DNA of 9,161 nucleotides, from contig USCN01000045.1 in the NCBI GenBank assembly GCA_900553165.1, positions 1 to 9,161 of the forward strand, given 5' to 3'. The notes under the pieces are model-generated. The model did no database searches. It saw only the letters and a program-made list of their open reading frames with translations, and had not been told where the DNA came from. Numbering within the stretch: the stretch's first letter is position 1; every line of letters starts with the position of its first letter. A program made the translations under genes and the position numbers. This document shows, one piece after another, positions 1 to 6,723 of the stretch. The DNA comes from an uncultured Collinsella sp. (GTDB lineage: Bacteria > Actinomycetota > Coriobacteriia > Coriobacteriales > Coriobacteriaceae).

Positions 1-1
1 A

Positions 2-586
2 CCGCTGCGCGTGCTACGCGCCGACGCGCTGCTACCCTACGCCGGCGAGGGCGAGGCGGCCGAACTCGTGGCGCAGGCCGCGACCGAAGGCCGCGTCTGT
101 GCGCTCGAGTTCGACAAGTTCTGGTTTGTCGACGTCTATACACCCAACGCCCAAAATGAACTCGCCCGCATCGACGTGCGCATGGCCTGGGACGATGCTT
201 ACCGCGGCTTTTTGAACGCGCTCGAGCGCGAGACCGGCAAACCCGTCGTGACCTGCGGCGACTTTAACGTGGCGCACGAGGAGATCGACCTTAAGAACCC
301 CAAGTCCAACCGCGGCAACGCCGGCTTTTCGGACGAGGAGCGCGGCAAGTTTACCGAGCTGCTCAACGCCGGCTTTACCGATACCTGGCGTGCGGCAAAC
401 CCCGACGTCGAGGGCGTCTACAGCTGGTGGAGCTATCGCTTTAATGCCCGCAAGAACAACGCCGGCTGGCGCATCGACTACTTCCTGGTAAGCGACGCAA
501 TCGCCGACAACGTACGCGACACCGGCATCCGCGGCGACATCTTCGGCAGCGACCACTGCCCCGTCACCCTTACGTTGGAGCTCTAA
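2..586 (+). CDS. Exodeoxyribonuclease III / AP endonuclease family, 5'-truncated by window edge
   Basis: Mg-dependent DNA repair nuclease of the exonuclease/endonuclease/phosphatase fold, which cuts at abasic sites and degrades 3' ends of duplex DNA. The frame is open from base 2 and ends at a TAA at 584-586. Numbering from the GTG at base 11 (191 residues), I see the family motifs in order: VDVYTPNA (40-47), CGDFNVAHEEIDL (82-94, with the catalytic D and N), GWRIDYFLVS (152-161) and the closing GSDHCPV (179-185) with the catalytic D-H pair. Full-length members have about 250-290 residues. The missing part is the N-terminal metal-binding segment (the usual N and E residues), which should lie just left of the window, so the internal GTG is not the true start. 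The gene is followed by the bidirectional terminator at 726-755. The family is clear; the choice between ExoIII and another EEP subfamily is slightly less so. Confidence 0.93.
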   Translation, partial: PLRVLRADALLPYAGEGEAAELVAQAATEGRVCALEFDKFWFVDVYTPNAQNELARIDVRMAWDDAYRGFLNALERETGKPVVTCGDFNVAHEEIDLKNPKSNRGNAGFSDEERGKFTELLNAGFTDTWRAANPDVEGVYSWWSYRFNARKNNAGWRIDYFLVSDAIADNVRDTGIRGDIFGSDHCPVTLTLEL

Positions 587-600
587 CTCCAGCTGCCCCC

Positions 601-628
601 GGAGACGAAGGAAAACGGATCATTTTGG
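601..628 (+). repeat. Leader of structured repeat, copy 1
   Basis: A 28-base purine-rich block (begins GGAGACGAAGG, ends ATTTTGG) that matches the block at 851-878 at 23 of 28 positions by my count. It sits about 30 bases before the left arm of the first long inverted repeat, the same relative place as in copy 2. No protein reading is supported. I treat it as part of a repeated intergenic element. Confidence 0.6.
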
Positions 629-658
629 GCCTCGTGAGGGTGTCCGCGTGACCCATCC

Positions 659-818
659 GCCACGAAACACGCCCATCTACTACGTTTAAGCCACCACCCT
701 CAACCACAGCGAACAACGCAAAAAGAAAACCGCAGGTAGAAAGCCTGCGGTTTTTCATAAAACGCGGTCATGGTCGGGAGTATCAAGCTAAACGTAGTAG
801 ATGGGCCAGTTTCGTGGC
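659..818. repeat. Structured inverted-repeat element, copy 1
   Basis: The left arm (659-688) and right arm (789-818) are reverse complements at 28 of 30 positions, including an unbroken 17-base match (672-688 with 789-805). The 100-base core between them carries the perfect hairpin at 726-755. The right-hand half of the core (CATGGTC, AAGCTAAACG) resembles the same part of the element at 916-1079, so the two are diverged copies of one family. The family is unidentified. It may be a non-autonomous mobile or REP-like element, or a structured RNA. Confidence 0.75.
726..755. terminator. Bidirectional intrinsic terminator
   Basis: CCGCAGG (730-736) pairs perfectly with CCTGCGG (744-750) around the 7-base loop TAGAAAG. 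The stem is preceded by AAAA and followed by TTTTT, so a GC-rich hairpin with a U-tract is produced on either strand. On the + strand it would end transcription from the exonuclease III gene, 140 bases after its stop. On the - strand it would end transcripts coming from the S-component side. It is also the inner hairpin of repeat copy 1. Confidence 0.85.
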
Positions 819-838
819 AAGCGCCGTCAACTGATTCC

Positions 839-858
839 CTGGGGACATCTGGGGACGG
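839..858 (+). repeat. Short tandem repeat CTGGGGACAT / CTGGGGACGG
   Basis: Two adjacent 10-base units that differ at the last two positions. They run straight into the leader of repeat copy 2 (851-878) and so mark its left boundary. Short GGGGAC-type repeats next to palindromes are typical of REP-like intergenic elements; that assignment here is inference. Confidence 0.5.
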
Positions 859-878
859 AAGAAAATGGATCAATTTGG
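851..878 (+). repeat. Leader of structured repeat, copy 2
   Basis: A 28-base block (begins GGGGACGGAAG, ends AATTTGG) that aligns without gaps to 601-628, with 5 mismatches. It lies about 36 bases before the left arm of the second inverted repeat. Its conservation shows that the repeated unit extends beyond the palindromic part. Confidence 0.6.
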
Positions 879-915
879 CTCTCTGAGGGCCACGATGCCC
901 GTCATATCAGCCGGC

Positions 916-1079
916 CATTCCAAAACTATGCCGGTTTACGGGGCTGAATCGCGAACCCCCAACCATACGCAATTCCGAGATAATAAAACCGCAGGTGAAC
1001 GGCTTACTCTATTTCGAAAAAAGCCGGCATGGTCTGCCTGCGCCAATCTAGCCCCGTAAACCGGCATAGTTTTGAAATG
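916..1079. repeat. Structured inverted-repeat element, copy 2
   Basis: Bases 921-945 and 1050-1074 are perfect reverse complements over 25 bases. The pairing continues outward to 916/1079 with one mismatch (920/1075). Inside the roughly 104-base spacer, two further stems nest: CGCAGG (990-995) with CCTGCG (1037-1042), and CGGCTT (1000-1005) with AAGCCG (1021-1026). The whole can fold as one long irregular hairpin. It shares the AAAACCGCAGGTGAA-like core start and the CATGGTC segment with copy 1, while the arm sequences differ. It lies about 40 bases after the S-component stop, so it may also act as that gene's 3' structure. Confidence 0.8.
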
Positions 1080-1120
1080 ACACTTCGGCAGTATTGATTC
1101 CCGCCCCGACGCAACCAGCC

Positions 1121-1819
1121 CTACAGCCTGTATTTCACGACGACACGGTTAATGCGACGGCACCAAGGCTTGTATAAGGCGGCCAAAAACACGCAGGTCG
1201 CAAGGCCGTGCGTAATATCGAACGGCACTGCCGTGGCAAGACGCGCCACGGCACCCGCCCAAGTAAGCGGCTGTACAAAACCAATGATGTCATATGCGTT
1301 GATCACGACGCCATAGAGCAGGCCCGACGCAAAGCCGTACGCCAGCAGTACTGGCATGCGCACGGTGCCGTCGACGCGGTCGAACGCACCCGCATACGCT
1401 AGCGCGCCGCCAACATAGCCAACCAGCCCCCAGGCATACATCTGCCACGGCGTCCACATGCCTTGTCCAAAAAAGAAATTGCTGGTCAGCGCCGCCAGCG
1501 CGCCAACCATAAAACCATTGCGGCGACCAAGCGTCGCCCCCGCGATAATGGCGATGGCACTCACCGGTTTAAAGTCGGGAATGGGACCGAACAAGATGCG
1601 CCCCGCCGCGGCCAACGCCGCCAACACCAGCGTGGGCATAATCTGGCGCAGGCCCGGGCGCGAAGCCTCGTAACCCGCAAAGAACAGCGCAAGCACCAGC
1701 GCCACCACAACCAGCATGGCCAACGCTGCCTGCTCAACGCCCGCCAGCAACGCCGCAGCCATCACCGCAGGAACCGCCAGCAGCAGCGGGATTTCCATAT
1801 GTTGCAAGACGCGTGACAA
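1121..1819 (-). CDS. ECF transporter S component (substrate-specific membrane subunit)
   Basis: Integral membrane protein of 232 residues with about six hydrophobic segments. It should bind a vitamin-like substrate and deliver it through an ECF transporter with the EcfT subunit and paired ATPases. The diagnostic stretch is GPIPDFKPVSAIAII (78-92), followed by GALAALTSNFFFGQG (106-120) and WTPWQMYAWGLVGY (122-135). I recognise this signature from ECF S components, some of them predicted to be cobalamin-related; the substrate here is not established. The start is uncertain. A TTG at 1819 has a GGGGG six bases upstream, whereas the ATG at 1798 (residue 8, MEIPLLL) lacks any Shine-Dalgarno. An in-frame stop lies at 1832-1834. 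A compatible double ATPase is encoded at 7531-9150 on the same strand, but five other genes lie between. No cobalamin-type riboswitch is evident in the 120 bases upstream. Confidence 0.85.
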   Translation of the reverse strand: MSRVLQHMEIPLLLAVPAVMAAALLAGVEQAALAMLVVVALVLALFFAGYEASRPGLRQIMPTLVLAALAAAGRILFGPIPDFKPVSAIAIIAGATLGRRNGFMVGALAALTSNFFFGQGMWTPWQMYAWGLVGYVGGALAYAGAFDRVDGTVRMPVLLAYGFASGLLYGVVINAYDIIGFVQPLTWAGAVARLATAVPFDITHGLATCVFLAALYKPWCRRINRVVVKYRL

Positions 1820-1864
1820 CGGCAGCCCCCATCAAACGAATGTCCGTTTATGGTAGCACGGGCA

Positions 1865-1895
1865 AAATGAGGCCGACCAATCCCCCGGCCGACCT
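1865..1895 (-). terminator. Candidate weak terminator of the carrier/hydrolase operon
   Basis: Read on the - strand, AGGTCGGCC (1895-1887) can pair with GGTCGGCCT (1878-1870) over 9 base pairs, two of them G-U, with an 8-base loop. It is followed by CATTTTG. The T-run is only four bases, so termination would be partial. It sits 46 bases after the stop of the small membrane protein and before the S-component start, which would separate the two transcription units. On the + strand the same bases read as a direct repeat of GGCCGACC. Confidence 0.4.
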
Positions 1896-1940
1896 TGGCT
1901 GCCAGTCGATCAGGCTTTCGCCACGCGACCGGTCTTGGCG

Positions 1941-2402
1941 CTATTCGCCCGTAACTTTAGCGGCAATGGCCGCGACAAAAGGATCAAACAGCAAGCCGCC
2001 CACAACGACAAAGGCCCATCCGCCCACCACGAGGCGAACCCAGCGCGAGAAAAACGGCACACCGTCGATAACGCCAACGCCTGACTGAAACGCGACTTCA
2101 AATAGCCCGATAATGCAGAAGAGCAGAGTAGCGCCCACAACGGTTCCGCAAATCCGTGCGCCCGGAGTGTTCCGATCAAAACCAAAAAACTCAACGCACG
2201 TCTCAATTGCTTTGCCAAAGAGCGGCAAAAAACCCACGAACTGTGCAATACCGATGGCCAGAATAAGCTGCCCCCAGAAACCAGTAAGTCCCTGAAAATC
2301 TAAGCCAGGCTTTCCCTCAACAATCGGCAGAAATGAACACATGAATAGAGGATTAACGATGCCGTTGAGAATGGTCACAGCGGTACTCTTTTTTAGTGTC
2401 AA
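1941..2402 (-). CDS. Small integral membrane protein of unknown function
   Basis: I do not recognise the family. From the TTG at 2402 the product has 153 residues and begins MTLKKSTAVTILNGIVNPLF. It has about four hydrophobic segments in two pairs, and each half ends in a similar way: a helix, then LPLFGKAIE in the first half and LLFDPFVAAI in the second. This suggests an ancient duplication of a two-helix hairpin, distantly reminiscent of DUF2798-type small membrane proteins; that is inference. The TTG at 2402 is preferred over the one at 2411 because AAAAGGAG (2412-2419) lies 9 bases from the former and abuts the latter. It is the last gene of the - strand operon, about 54 bases after the second MFS gene, so it may be an accessory of the carriers. 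There are no catalytic-looking motifs. Confidence 0.7.
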   Translation of the reverse strand: MTLKKSTAVTILNGIVNPLFMCSFLPIVEGKPGLDFQGLTGFWGQLILAIGIAQFVGFLPLFGKAIETCVEFFGFDRNTPGARICGTVVGATLLFCIIGLFEVAFQSGVGVIDGVPFFSRWVRLVVGGWAFVVVGGLLFDPFVAAIAAKVTGE

Positions 2403-2411
2403 GTAGACCAA

Positions 2412-2419
2412 CTCCTTTT
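2412..2419 (-). promoter_or_regulatory. Ribosome binding site that decides the start of the small membrane protein
   Basis: AAAAGGAG on the - strand. Spacing is 9 bases to the TTG at 2402 and zero to the TTG at 2411, which favours the shorter product. Confidence 0.6.
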
Positions 2420-2456
2420 GCCCTTGTCGGCCAGGCCCAAAGGGCGGAAGCGAATA

Positions 2457-3653
2457 TTACATAAGTGAATCGGGAGACGGCAGGAATGGCGACACCAGCG
2501 CCGTCGCGCCAAACAGAACAGCGCACCCAAAAAGCAGCGTTTCGTAGCTCTCGCCAATGCAGAAGGAGAGGGCCACGGGAATCAAAAACGTAAGTCCCAG
2601 TGAAACGGTGCTCACCACGCCGCCGGCGCTTCCCGCAAGTCCCTCGCGCACCTCGGGCAGCATGTAGGGCAGCGACTGAACGACCGGACCAGCGACGGAG
2701 CTCGAAACGCCGATCGCAAACATCAGCCCCACAGAAGGATGGGAGACAAAAGCCTCTCCTGCCCACATAAGGGCACTTCCCGCCATTGCGGAGATGGCCA
2801 TAAACACGCGATAATCGCCAAATTGCGCCCGCACATAGGGTCCAGCCACGCTGCCGACAATCGATCCAAGCGTCACGAAAGAGGCGAGAAGTCCAGCAGC
2901 CTTGGGTTCAGTTGAAGCCTCAAGCGCTGAAACAAGATAACCCGAGTACGCCGTAGCCGATGCAAGGGCAACTCCAAGCAGTATCGCCACGAGCCAAACT
3001 ATCGGCATCTTGATTACCGCCGCAAACGCACTTGCCGACGATGCAGCAGGCTCCGCGCCCTGAACGCCAAAGCCATCTGCAGCCTGCAGAACATCTGCCG
3101 ACGGCGCAACCAGCAGCCACAGCAATCCAAACACGGCAAACAAAACCGCGGCAAGGGCATATGCTCGTCCGGGCGTTGCAAAGAGAGGAGAGGTTGCAAG
3201 CGAGCAGGCGATTCCGCCCGACCCCGCAGCGTAGAACCATCCCATGGCCCTATCGGTTTCTCCGCCAAAAGCGGAACCAAGCACTTTTAGAACGATGGCA
3301 TTCACGACGCATGGTGCCGCACCCAGAAGCATGGTCGCCGTGAACAGCGTCGCAAACGATGCGCACTCCGCGCGAGCAGCCGCTGCAATTGCAGAAATCG
3401 CCGACGCGATGAATACGAGCACCTTCACGCCATATCGATCGGCGCAAACGCCGACAGGCATGCCGAATACAACGGCAGGAACAAACGGGGCAAACAGGAC
3501 GGCTGAAAACTCGGCCGAGGTCAGATGCAGGTCCGACACAACCAGATGTGTCAATCCCGACACCTGATACTGCGCGTAGTTCGCAGCAAACACGATGCCG
3601 CACACCACAAACAGCAGGGCATATTTTTCGACCGTCCCTTTGCTCACGTTCAT
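2457..3653 (-). CDS. MFS transporter (second carrier of the operon)
   Basis: Twelve-helix major facilitator carrier of 398 residues from the ATG at 3653 (a GTG lies directly before it). In the numbering that includes that GTG, the motif-A loop GVCADRYGVKV is at 69-79 between helices 2 and 3. A hydrophilic central loop at about 186-212 joins the two six-helix halves. It is a clear paralogue of the carrier at 5311-6522: both share ANYxQYQVSxL near the N-terminus, LKVLG and AMGxFYAA around helices 4-5, LASxTAYxGxL at helix 7, and PxxQSxPxxLPE then AGSAGGxVxTxSL near helix 10. The start lies 8 bases after the hydrolase stop, so translation is probably coupled. This type resembles MFS carriers of anions and small organic acids (cyanate or nitrate-like branches), but substrate and direction are unknown. 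Confidence 0.88.
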   Translation of the reverse strand: MNVSKGTVEKYALLFVVCGIVFAANYAQYQVSGLTHLVVSDLHLTSAEFSAVLFAPFVPAVVFGMPVGVCADRYGVKVLVFIASAISAIAAAARAECASFATLFTATMLLGAAPCVVNAIVLKVLGSAFGGETDRAMGWFYAAGSGGIACSLATSPLFATPGRAYALAAVLFAVFGLLWLLVAPSADVLQAADGFGVQGAEPAASSASAFAAVIKMPIVWLVAILLGVALASATAYSGYLVSALEASTEPKAAGLLASFVTLGSIVGSVAGPYVRAQFGDYRVFMAISAMAGSALMWAGEAFVSHPSVGLMFAIGVSSSVAGPVVQSLPYMLPEVREGLAGSAGGVVSTVSLGLTFLIPVALSFCIGESYETLLFGCAVLFGATALVSPFLPSPDSLM

Positions 3654-3661
3654 CACCCTAT

Positions 3662-5308
3662 CTATGCTTCATCCTTGCGATAGACGACGCGTCCGTTAAA
3701 GATCGTCGTCTCGACTTCGAGATCGCGAAGCGCCATCGGGTTCATTTCAAACGGATTGCCCGACAGGATGACGATATCGGCAAGCTTGCCGGCGGCAAGG
3801 CTGCCCAAACGGCGCTCAAAGCCCTCGACATATGCTGAGCCGAGCGTGTGCGCTTGCAGCGTCTCGCCGAGCGTCAGGGCATTCTCGCGGAAGTATCCCT
3901 CCGCCGGGTGCCCGTCAAACTCGCTACGCGTCACCGCAGCATACACGGTATCGATAGGATCGATTGACATCACCGCAGGCCAGTCAGTACCAAGCCCTAA
4001 GTGGATTCCGCCATCGGCCTCTTCCCTATAGCGCCACATGTGGCTCATGCGCTCTTCGCCAAGAGACTCCTCGTACACGCCCTGCCCAAGGCCTCCGATG
4101 GGATGCTGCGGCTGGACCGCAGCATTAATGCCCAGGCGCTTCATGCGAGCAATATCCTCGAGCTTCAGGTTATCTGTATGCTCGATAGCAAAACGCGCCC
4201 CCTTGTTGCCGCACACCTCCTCGGCACGCTCGACGGCATCGATAATCATCGTGGCCGATGCGTCGCCGATGGCATGAATACGAACATCGAAGCCATTCTT
4301 GCTGGCCTCGAGCATCATGCGGTCAAGCGTCTCCTGGTTGCATGCTGGTTCGCCGCGAAAGTCCTTCCCCGTAGGAGCGTTAAGATACGGCTCATGCATG
4401 TAGGCCGTGTACGCCTCGGGACAGCCGTCCAAAATGTACTTGAGACCCGCCATTCGGACGCGCTCGCCGTGATGACGCACACGCAGGGCCTGCGACTCTG
4501 CCATCGGAGCGTCGAGCGCAGAATAGTAGCTAATACGCAGCGTACTCAGGTCCTCGCTCGCCAGACGGTCATAGATGTCGTACACGCCGGGCGTGGTCAC
4601 GCCCAAAGGATACATATCACCGATCGAAGTTATGCCGAGCTTGTTGAACTTGCGCATCGACTTGAGCAACGACGCATCAAGGTCCGGTTTGTTGAGCACA
4701 ACATCGAGCAAGATGTTCGTCGCCTGGGGCTCAGACAGAAAGCCATTGGGCTCGCCGTTGTCAAAGTGGCGGATAAGGCCACCTTCAGGCGTCGGGGTAT
4801 TGCGATCAATACCAACCGCCCTAAGCGCGGCGGTATTGCACCACACCACGTGCATCGAAAAATCCGAAAGCACGATTGGGCGGTCGATATCGAGCGCATC
4901 GAGGCTGCGGCAATCAGGGTCAATCGGGTTTTCCCATGCAGGCGAATACCAACCCTGGCCGTAAATCCACGGATTGTCAGGGTGTTCGGCAGCAAACTTT
5001 GCCACAGCATCCACGCAAGCCTGCTCACTCGGCAGGAACATCAGATCGCAACAGAAGTCTTCATCCTTCTGGATTGAACCAAGCGCAAAATGCATGTGTG
5101 AATCGTTGAATCCGGGCATGACCAGTTTGTTGCCGGCGTCAATAACCTCAGTATCGGGACCGATAAACGGCTGCACCTTGTCGGGAGAGCCCACGGCCAC
5201 AATCTCGCTGCCGCGAACTGCAACGCACCCAGCGCGAGGCTCAAGTTCCTCGGCCGTAAACAGCGCCGTCGTCTTAAGGACGATATCGGCGGGAACCACC
5301 GATTCCAT
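3662..5308 (-). CDS. Amidohydrolase, YtcJ-like (Amidohydro_3 family)
   Basis: Cytoplasmic metal-dependent hydrolase of 548 residues, a usual length for YtcJ-type proteins. It has the N-terminal beta domain (1-60), then PGFNDSHMH (65-73) with the metal-binding HxH at 71/73. Next come SDFSMHVVWCNTAAL (148-161), KYILDG (290-295, with a lysine at the bridging position), RIHAIGD (343-349), FAIEH (373-377) and GTDWPA (440-445) with the catalytic aspartate. The C-terminal GxLAAGKLADIVIL (502-515) closes the beta sandwich. All expected metal ligands are present, so it should be active. The family cleaves amide, carbamate or related C-N bonds, and the substrate is often unknown. The ATG at 5308 is only 2 bases after the upstream carrier's stop, with GGTGAG before it, and a second carrier follows. 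A role on a compound imported by these carriers is a natural inference. Confidence 0.9.
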   Translation of the reverse strand: MESVVPADIVLKTTALFTAEELEPRAGCVAVRGSEIVAVGSPDKVQPFIGPDTEVIDAGNKLVMPGFNDSHMHFALGSIQKDEDFCCDLMFLPSEQACVDAVAKFAAEHPDNPWIYGQGWYSPAWENPIDPDCRSLDALDIDRPIVLSDFSMHVVWCNTAALRAVGIDRNTPTPEGGLIRHFDNGEPNGFLSEPQATNILLDVVLNKPDLDASLLKSMRKFNKLGITSIGDMYPLGVTTPGVYDIYDRLASEDLSTLRISYYSALDAPMAESQALRVRHHGERVRMAGLKYILDGCPEAYTAYMHEPYLNAPTGKDFRGEPACNQETLDRMMLEASKNGFDVRIHAIGDASATMIIDAVERAEEVCGNKGARFAIEHTDNLKLEDIARMKRLGINAAVQPQHPIGGLGQGVYEESLGEERMSHMWRYREEADGGIHLGLGTDWPAVMSIDPIDTVYAAVTRSEFDGHPAEGYFRENALTLGETLQAHTLGSAYVEGFERRLGSLAAGKLADIVILSGNPFEMNPMALRDLEVETTIFNGRVVYRKDEA

Positions 5309-5310
5309 GG

Positions 5311-6522
5311 CTACTCACCGTCCTTGGCGGCGGCAGCCTGCATGGCCTTGCGGCCGAGCTCGGGCAGGAAGAAAACCGGAACCACGGAAAGCAGGAAGCA
5401 GAGGCTCTCGAGACCCATGTTCATAGTGTAATCGGCACCGGCAATGGCGGAGATACCGATAGGCAGGAAATAGCTCATGAGCAGGGAAATGGTGCCTACG
5501 ATACCGCCAGCGGAGCCAGCATACTTATCACCAATCTCGGGAAGGAGGACAGGCATGGACTGCATGATCGGGCCGTTGATGGCGGTAAAGAAGCCATTGA
5601 TGACCAAAATCGTCCACAGAAGGAAACCAACCGGGGTGTACCACGTCACGAACATCGATATGGCACCGATGAGAGTAGTGACGATGAGAAAACCCTTGAA
5701 CTTTCCAAGCTTATCGCAGAACGCAGGCCCAACGATGCAGCCGAAAAAGCTGCCAACGGTAACAATTGCGGCCATGAAACCAGCAGTGGCGACGTCTATG
5801 CCCTTGCCAAGCTGAAGCGCCTGAGGCAGGAAACCGGCATAGGCAGTGGTAGAGGCAAGTCCAAAACCGACGCCGATGGAGATTAGCCACACGCCAGGAC
5901 TCTTGATAGCAACCTTGATGTAGTCGAGCACGGGCTCGGGCTCGGGGAGCGATTGCCCCTCGGGCACATCTCGGTCAAGCACAATCCAAAGAACCCAGGA
6001 AATGGTCATGACGACAGCAGCGACCATATAAGAGTTAAAGACGCTGCCGAACAAGCCAGCGCAGATCTGAGCGACAACGATGGCAACGCACGAAGCCGCG
6101 TAGAACAAGCCCATGGCGAAACCAGTCTGTTCACGGAACCAGGTGCCGAGCACCTTGATGAGGTTGGCGTTGAGTGCCGAGATTCCCATGCCAATCAGGA
6201 ACATCGATGTCATCTGCATCGTGAACGAATCGAGCGTAAAGCAACGGAGAAAACCGCCGGCAACCGAAATTGCGGTGCAAACCGTGACAACTTTCTTAGA
6301 ACCGATACGGTCACCAAGGGCACCCAGCGGAATTGAGAAGAAAACGGCGGTAAGCATAGGAACGAGGAACAGCATCGAAAAGCCGACGGTATCGATATTG
6401 AGCATAGGCATGACCTCGACGGCGAGTGCTGAGACCTGGTACTGCATGTAGTTAGCCATAAAGCACAGCAAGCAAACGACTGAAACAATCGCCCAACGCC
6501 ATGAAGGAAGCTTCTCTTCCAT
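5311..6522 (-). CDS. MFS transporter (first gene of the operon)
   Basis: Major facilitator carrier of 403 residues with 12 predicted helices. Motif A reads GALGDRIGSKKV (67-78). The central loop at about 183-200 is acidic (PEGQSLPEPEPVLD), and the C-terminal tail is short and charged. It is paralogous over its whole length to the carrier at 2457-3653, though clearly diverged, so the two may differ in substrate or direction. The ATG at 6522 has a strong AAAGGAG (6528-6534) five bases upstream. As first gene of the operon it is divergent from the LuxR-type regulator at 6724, which probably controls it. The coding DNA looks somewhat less GC-rich than the ECF genes: one 60-base line counted by hand, 6241-6300, is 31/60 G+C, against 37/60 for 1501-1560. 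Confidence 0.9.
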   Translation of the reverse strand: MEEKLPSWRWAIVSVVCLLCFMANYMQYQVSALAVEVMPMLNIDTVGFSMLFLVPMLTAVFFSIPLGALGDRIGSKKVVTVCTAISVAGGFLRCFTLDSFTMQMTSMFLIGMGISALNANLIKVLGTWFREQTGFAMGLFYAASCVAIVVAQICAGLFGSVFNSYMVAAVVMTISWVLWIVLDRDVPEGQSLPEPEPVLDYIKVAIKSPGVWLISIGVGFGLASTTAYAGFLPQALQLGKGIDVATAGFMAAIVTVGSFFGCIVGPAFCDKLGKFKGFLIVTTLIGAISMFVTWYTPVGFLLWTILVINGFFTAINGPIMQSMPVLLPEIGDKYAGSAGGIVGTISLLMSYFLPIGISAIAGADYTMNMGLESLCFLLSVVPVFFLPELGRKAMQAAAAKDGE

Positions 6523-6527
6523 GATGA

Positions 6528-6534
6528 CTCCTTT
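6528..6534 (-). promoter_or_regulatory. Ribosome binding site of the first MFS gene
   Basis: AAAGGAG on the - strand, five bases before the ATG. It is the best Shine-Dalgarno in the operon; the downstream genes have weaker sites and probably depend on coupling. Confidence 0.75.
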
Positions 6535-6612
6535 AATAAGTCGGAATAATCAAACAGCTTGGAGAACCGGGCCCTGGCTCTTAGGTATTCATATTTTGCG
6601 ATTGGCCCCTCA

Positions 6613-6626
6613 CCGAAACCATTCGG
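6613..6626. promoter_or_regulatory. Inverted repeat CCGAA-N4-TTCGG, candidate operator
   Basis: A perfect 5-base inverted repeat with a 4-base spacer in the middle of the divergent promoter region, about 90 bases from the operon start and 98 from the regulator start. The size and symmetry suit a dimeric LuxR-type HTH protein. A motif this short can also occur by chance. Confidence 0.35.
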
Positions 6627-6665
6627 CTAACGGCTTATCATCATTCGAAAAAAGGAGTAGTATCT

Positions 6666-6706
6666 CTACGCAAATTAACTAAAATGCCAGCTAAACCACT
6701 ACGCAA
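6666..6706 (+). promoter_or_regulatory. Direct repeat CTACGCAA, 33 bases apart, candidate regulator sites
   Basis: CTACGCAA occurs at 6666-6673 and again at 6699-6706. The 33-base distance is about three turns of the helix, placing both on one face. The inverted core TTGCG also appears at 6596-6600. Both repeats lie just upstream of the regulator's ribosome binding site, which would suit autoregulation. Confidence 0.35.
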
Positions 6707-6712
6707 TCTCAT

Positions 6713-6718
6713 CGGAGG
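6713..6718 (+). promoter_or_regulatory. Ribosome binding site supporting a TTG start
   Basis: CGGAGG lies five bases before the TTG at 6724. This supports TTG as the true start of the regulator. Confidence 0.75.
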
Positions 6719-6723
6719 TCATC

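Larger units (their letters stand above)
587..1120. other. Intergenic region, 534 bases, no gene seen
   Basis: This stretch lies between two convergent genes. It holds the terminator and the two copies of the structured repeat. The short open frames that cross it run through palindrome arms and have no recognisable ribosome binding site or protein-like composition. Bases 1082-1120 show nothing further. Confidence 0.7.
6535..6712. promoter_or_regulatory. Divergent promoter region between the MFS operon and the LuxR-type gene
   Basis: AT-richer than its surroundings and the only sizeable gap flanking both start sites, so it should hold both promoters. On the + strand TAAAAT (6680-6685) is a possible -10 for the regulator, without a good -35. 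I could not find a convincing -35/-10 pair for the operon. An activator-dependent promoter would fit this, but the lack of a match is weak evidence. Confidence 0.55.

Noticed and set aside
32..556. A 174-codon - strand frame opposite the exonuclease III gene
   Set aside because: The + strand carries the catalytic motifs of the family; the - strand translation is low-complexity Ala/Val/Gly sequence.
865..1059. A 64-codon + strand open frame over repeat copy 2
   Set aside because: It runs through the leader, left arm and core of the inverted repeat and stops in the right arm. Its start lies inside the conserved leader, and a non-coding explanation is better.
587..1120. Possible CRISPR array from the repeated segments
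   Set aside because: There are only two units, they are diverged and each over 200 bases long, with palindromic arms. There are no regular short repeats and spacers.
1820..1940. Possible cobalamin riboswitch before the S component
   Set aside because: The region is short, and I could not find the conserved B12-box sequence or the flanking core elements. Only a terminator-like hairpin is seen.
4001..5077. A long open frame on the + strand (about 358 codons) opposite the amidohydrolase
   Set aside because: It is the antisense shadow of a gene with all family motifs in place. Its translation is rich in Arg, His and Ala without recognisable motifs, and it has no ribosome binding site.
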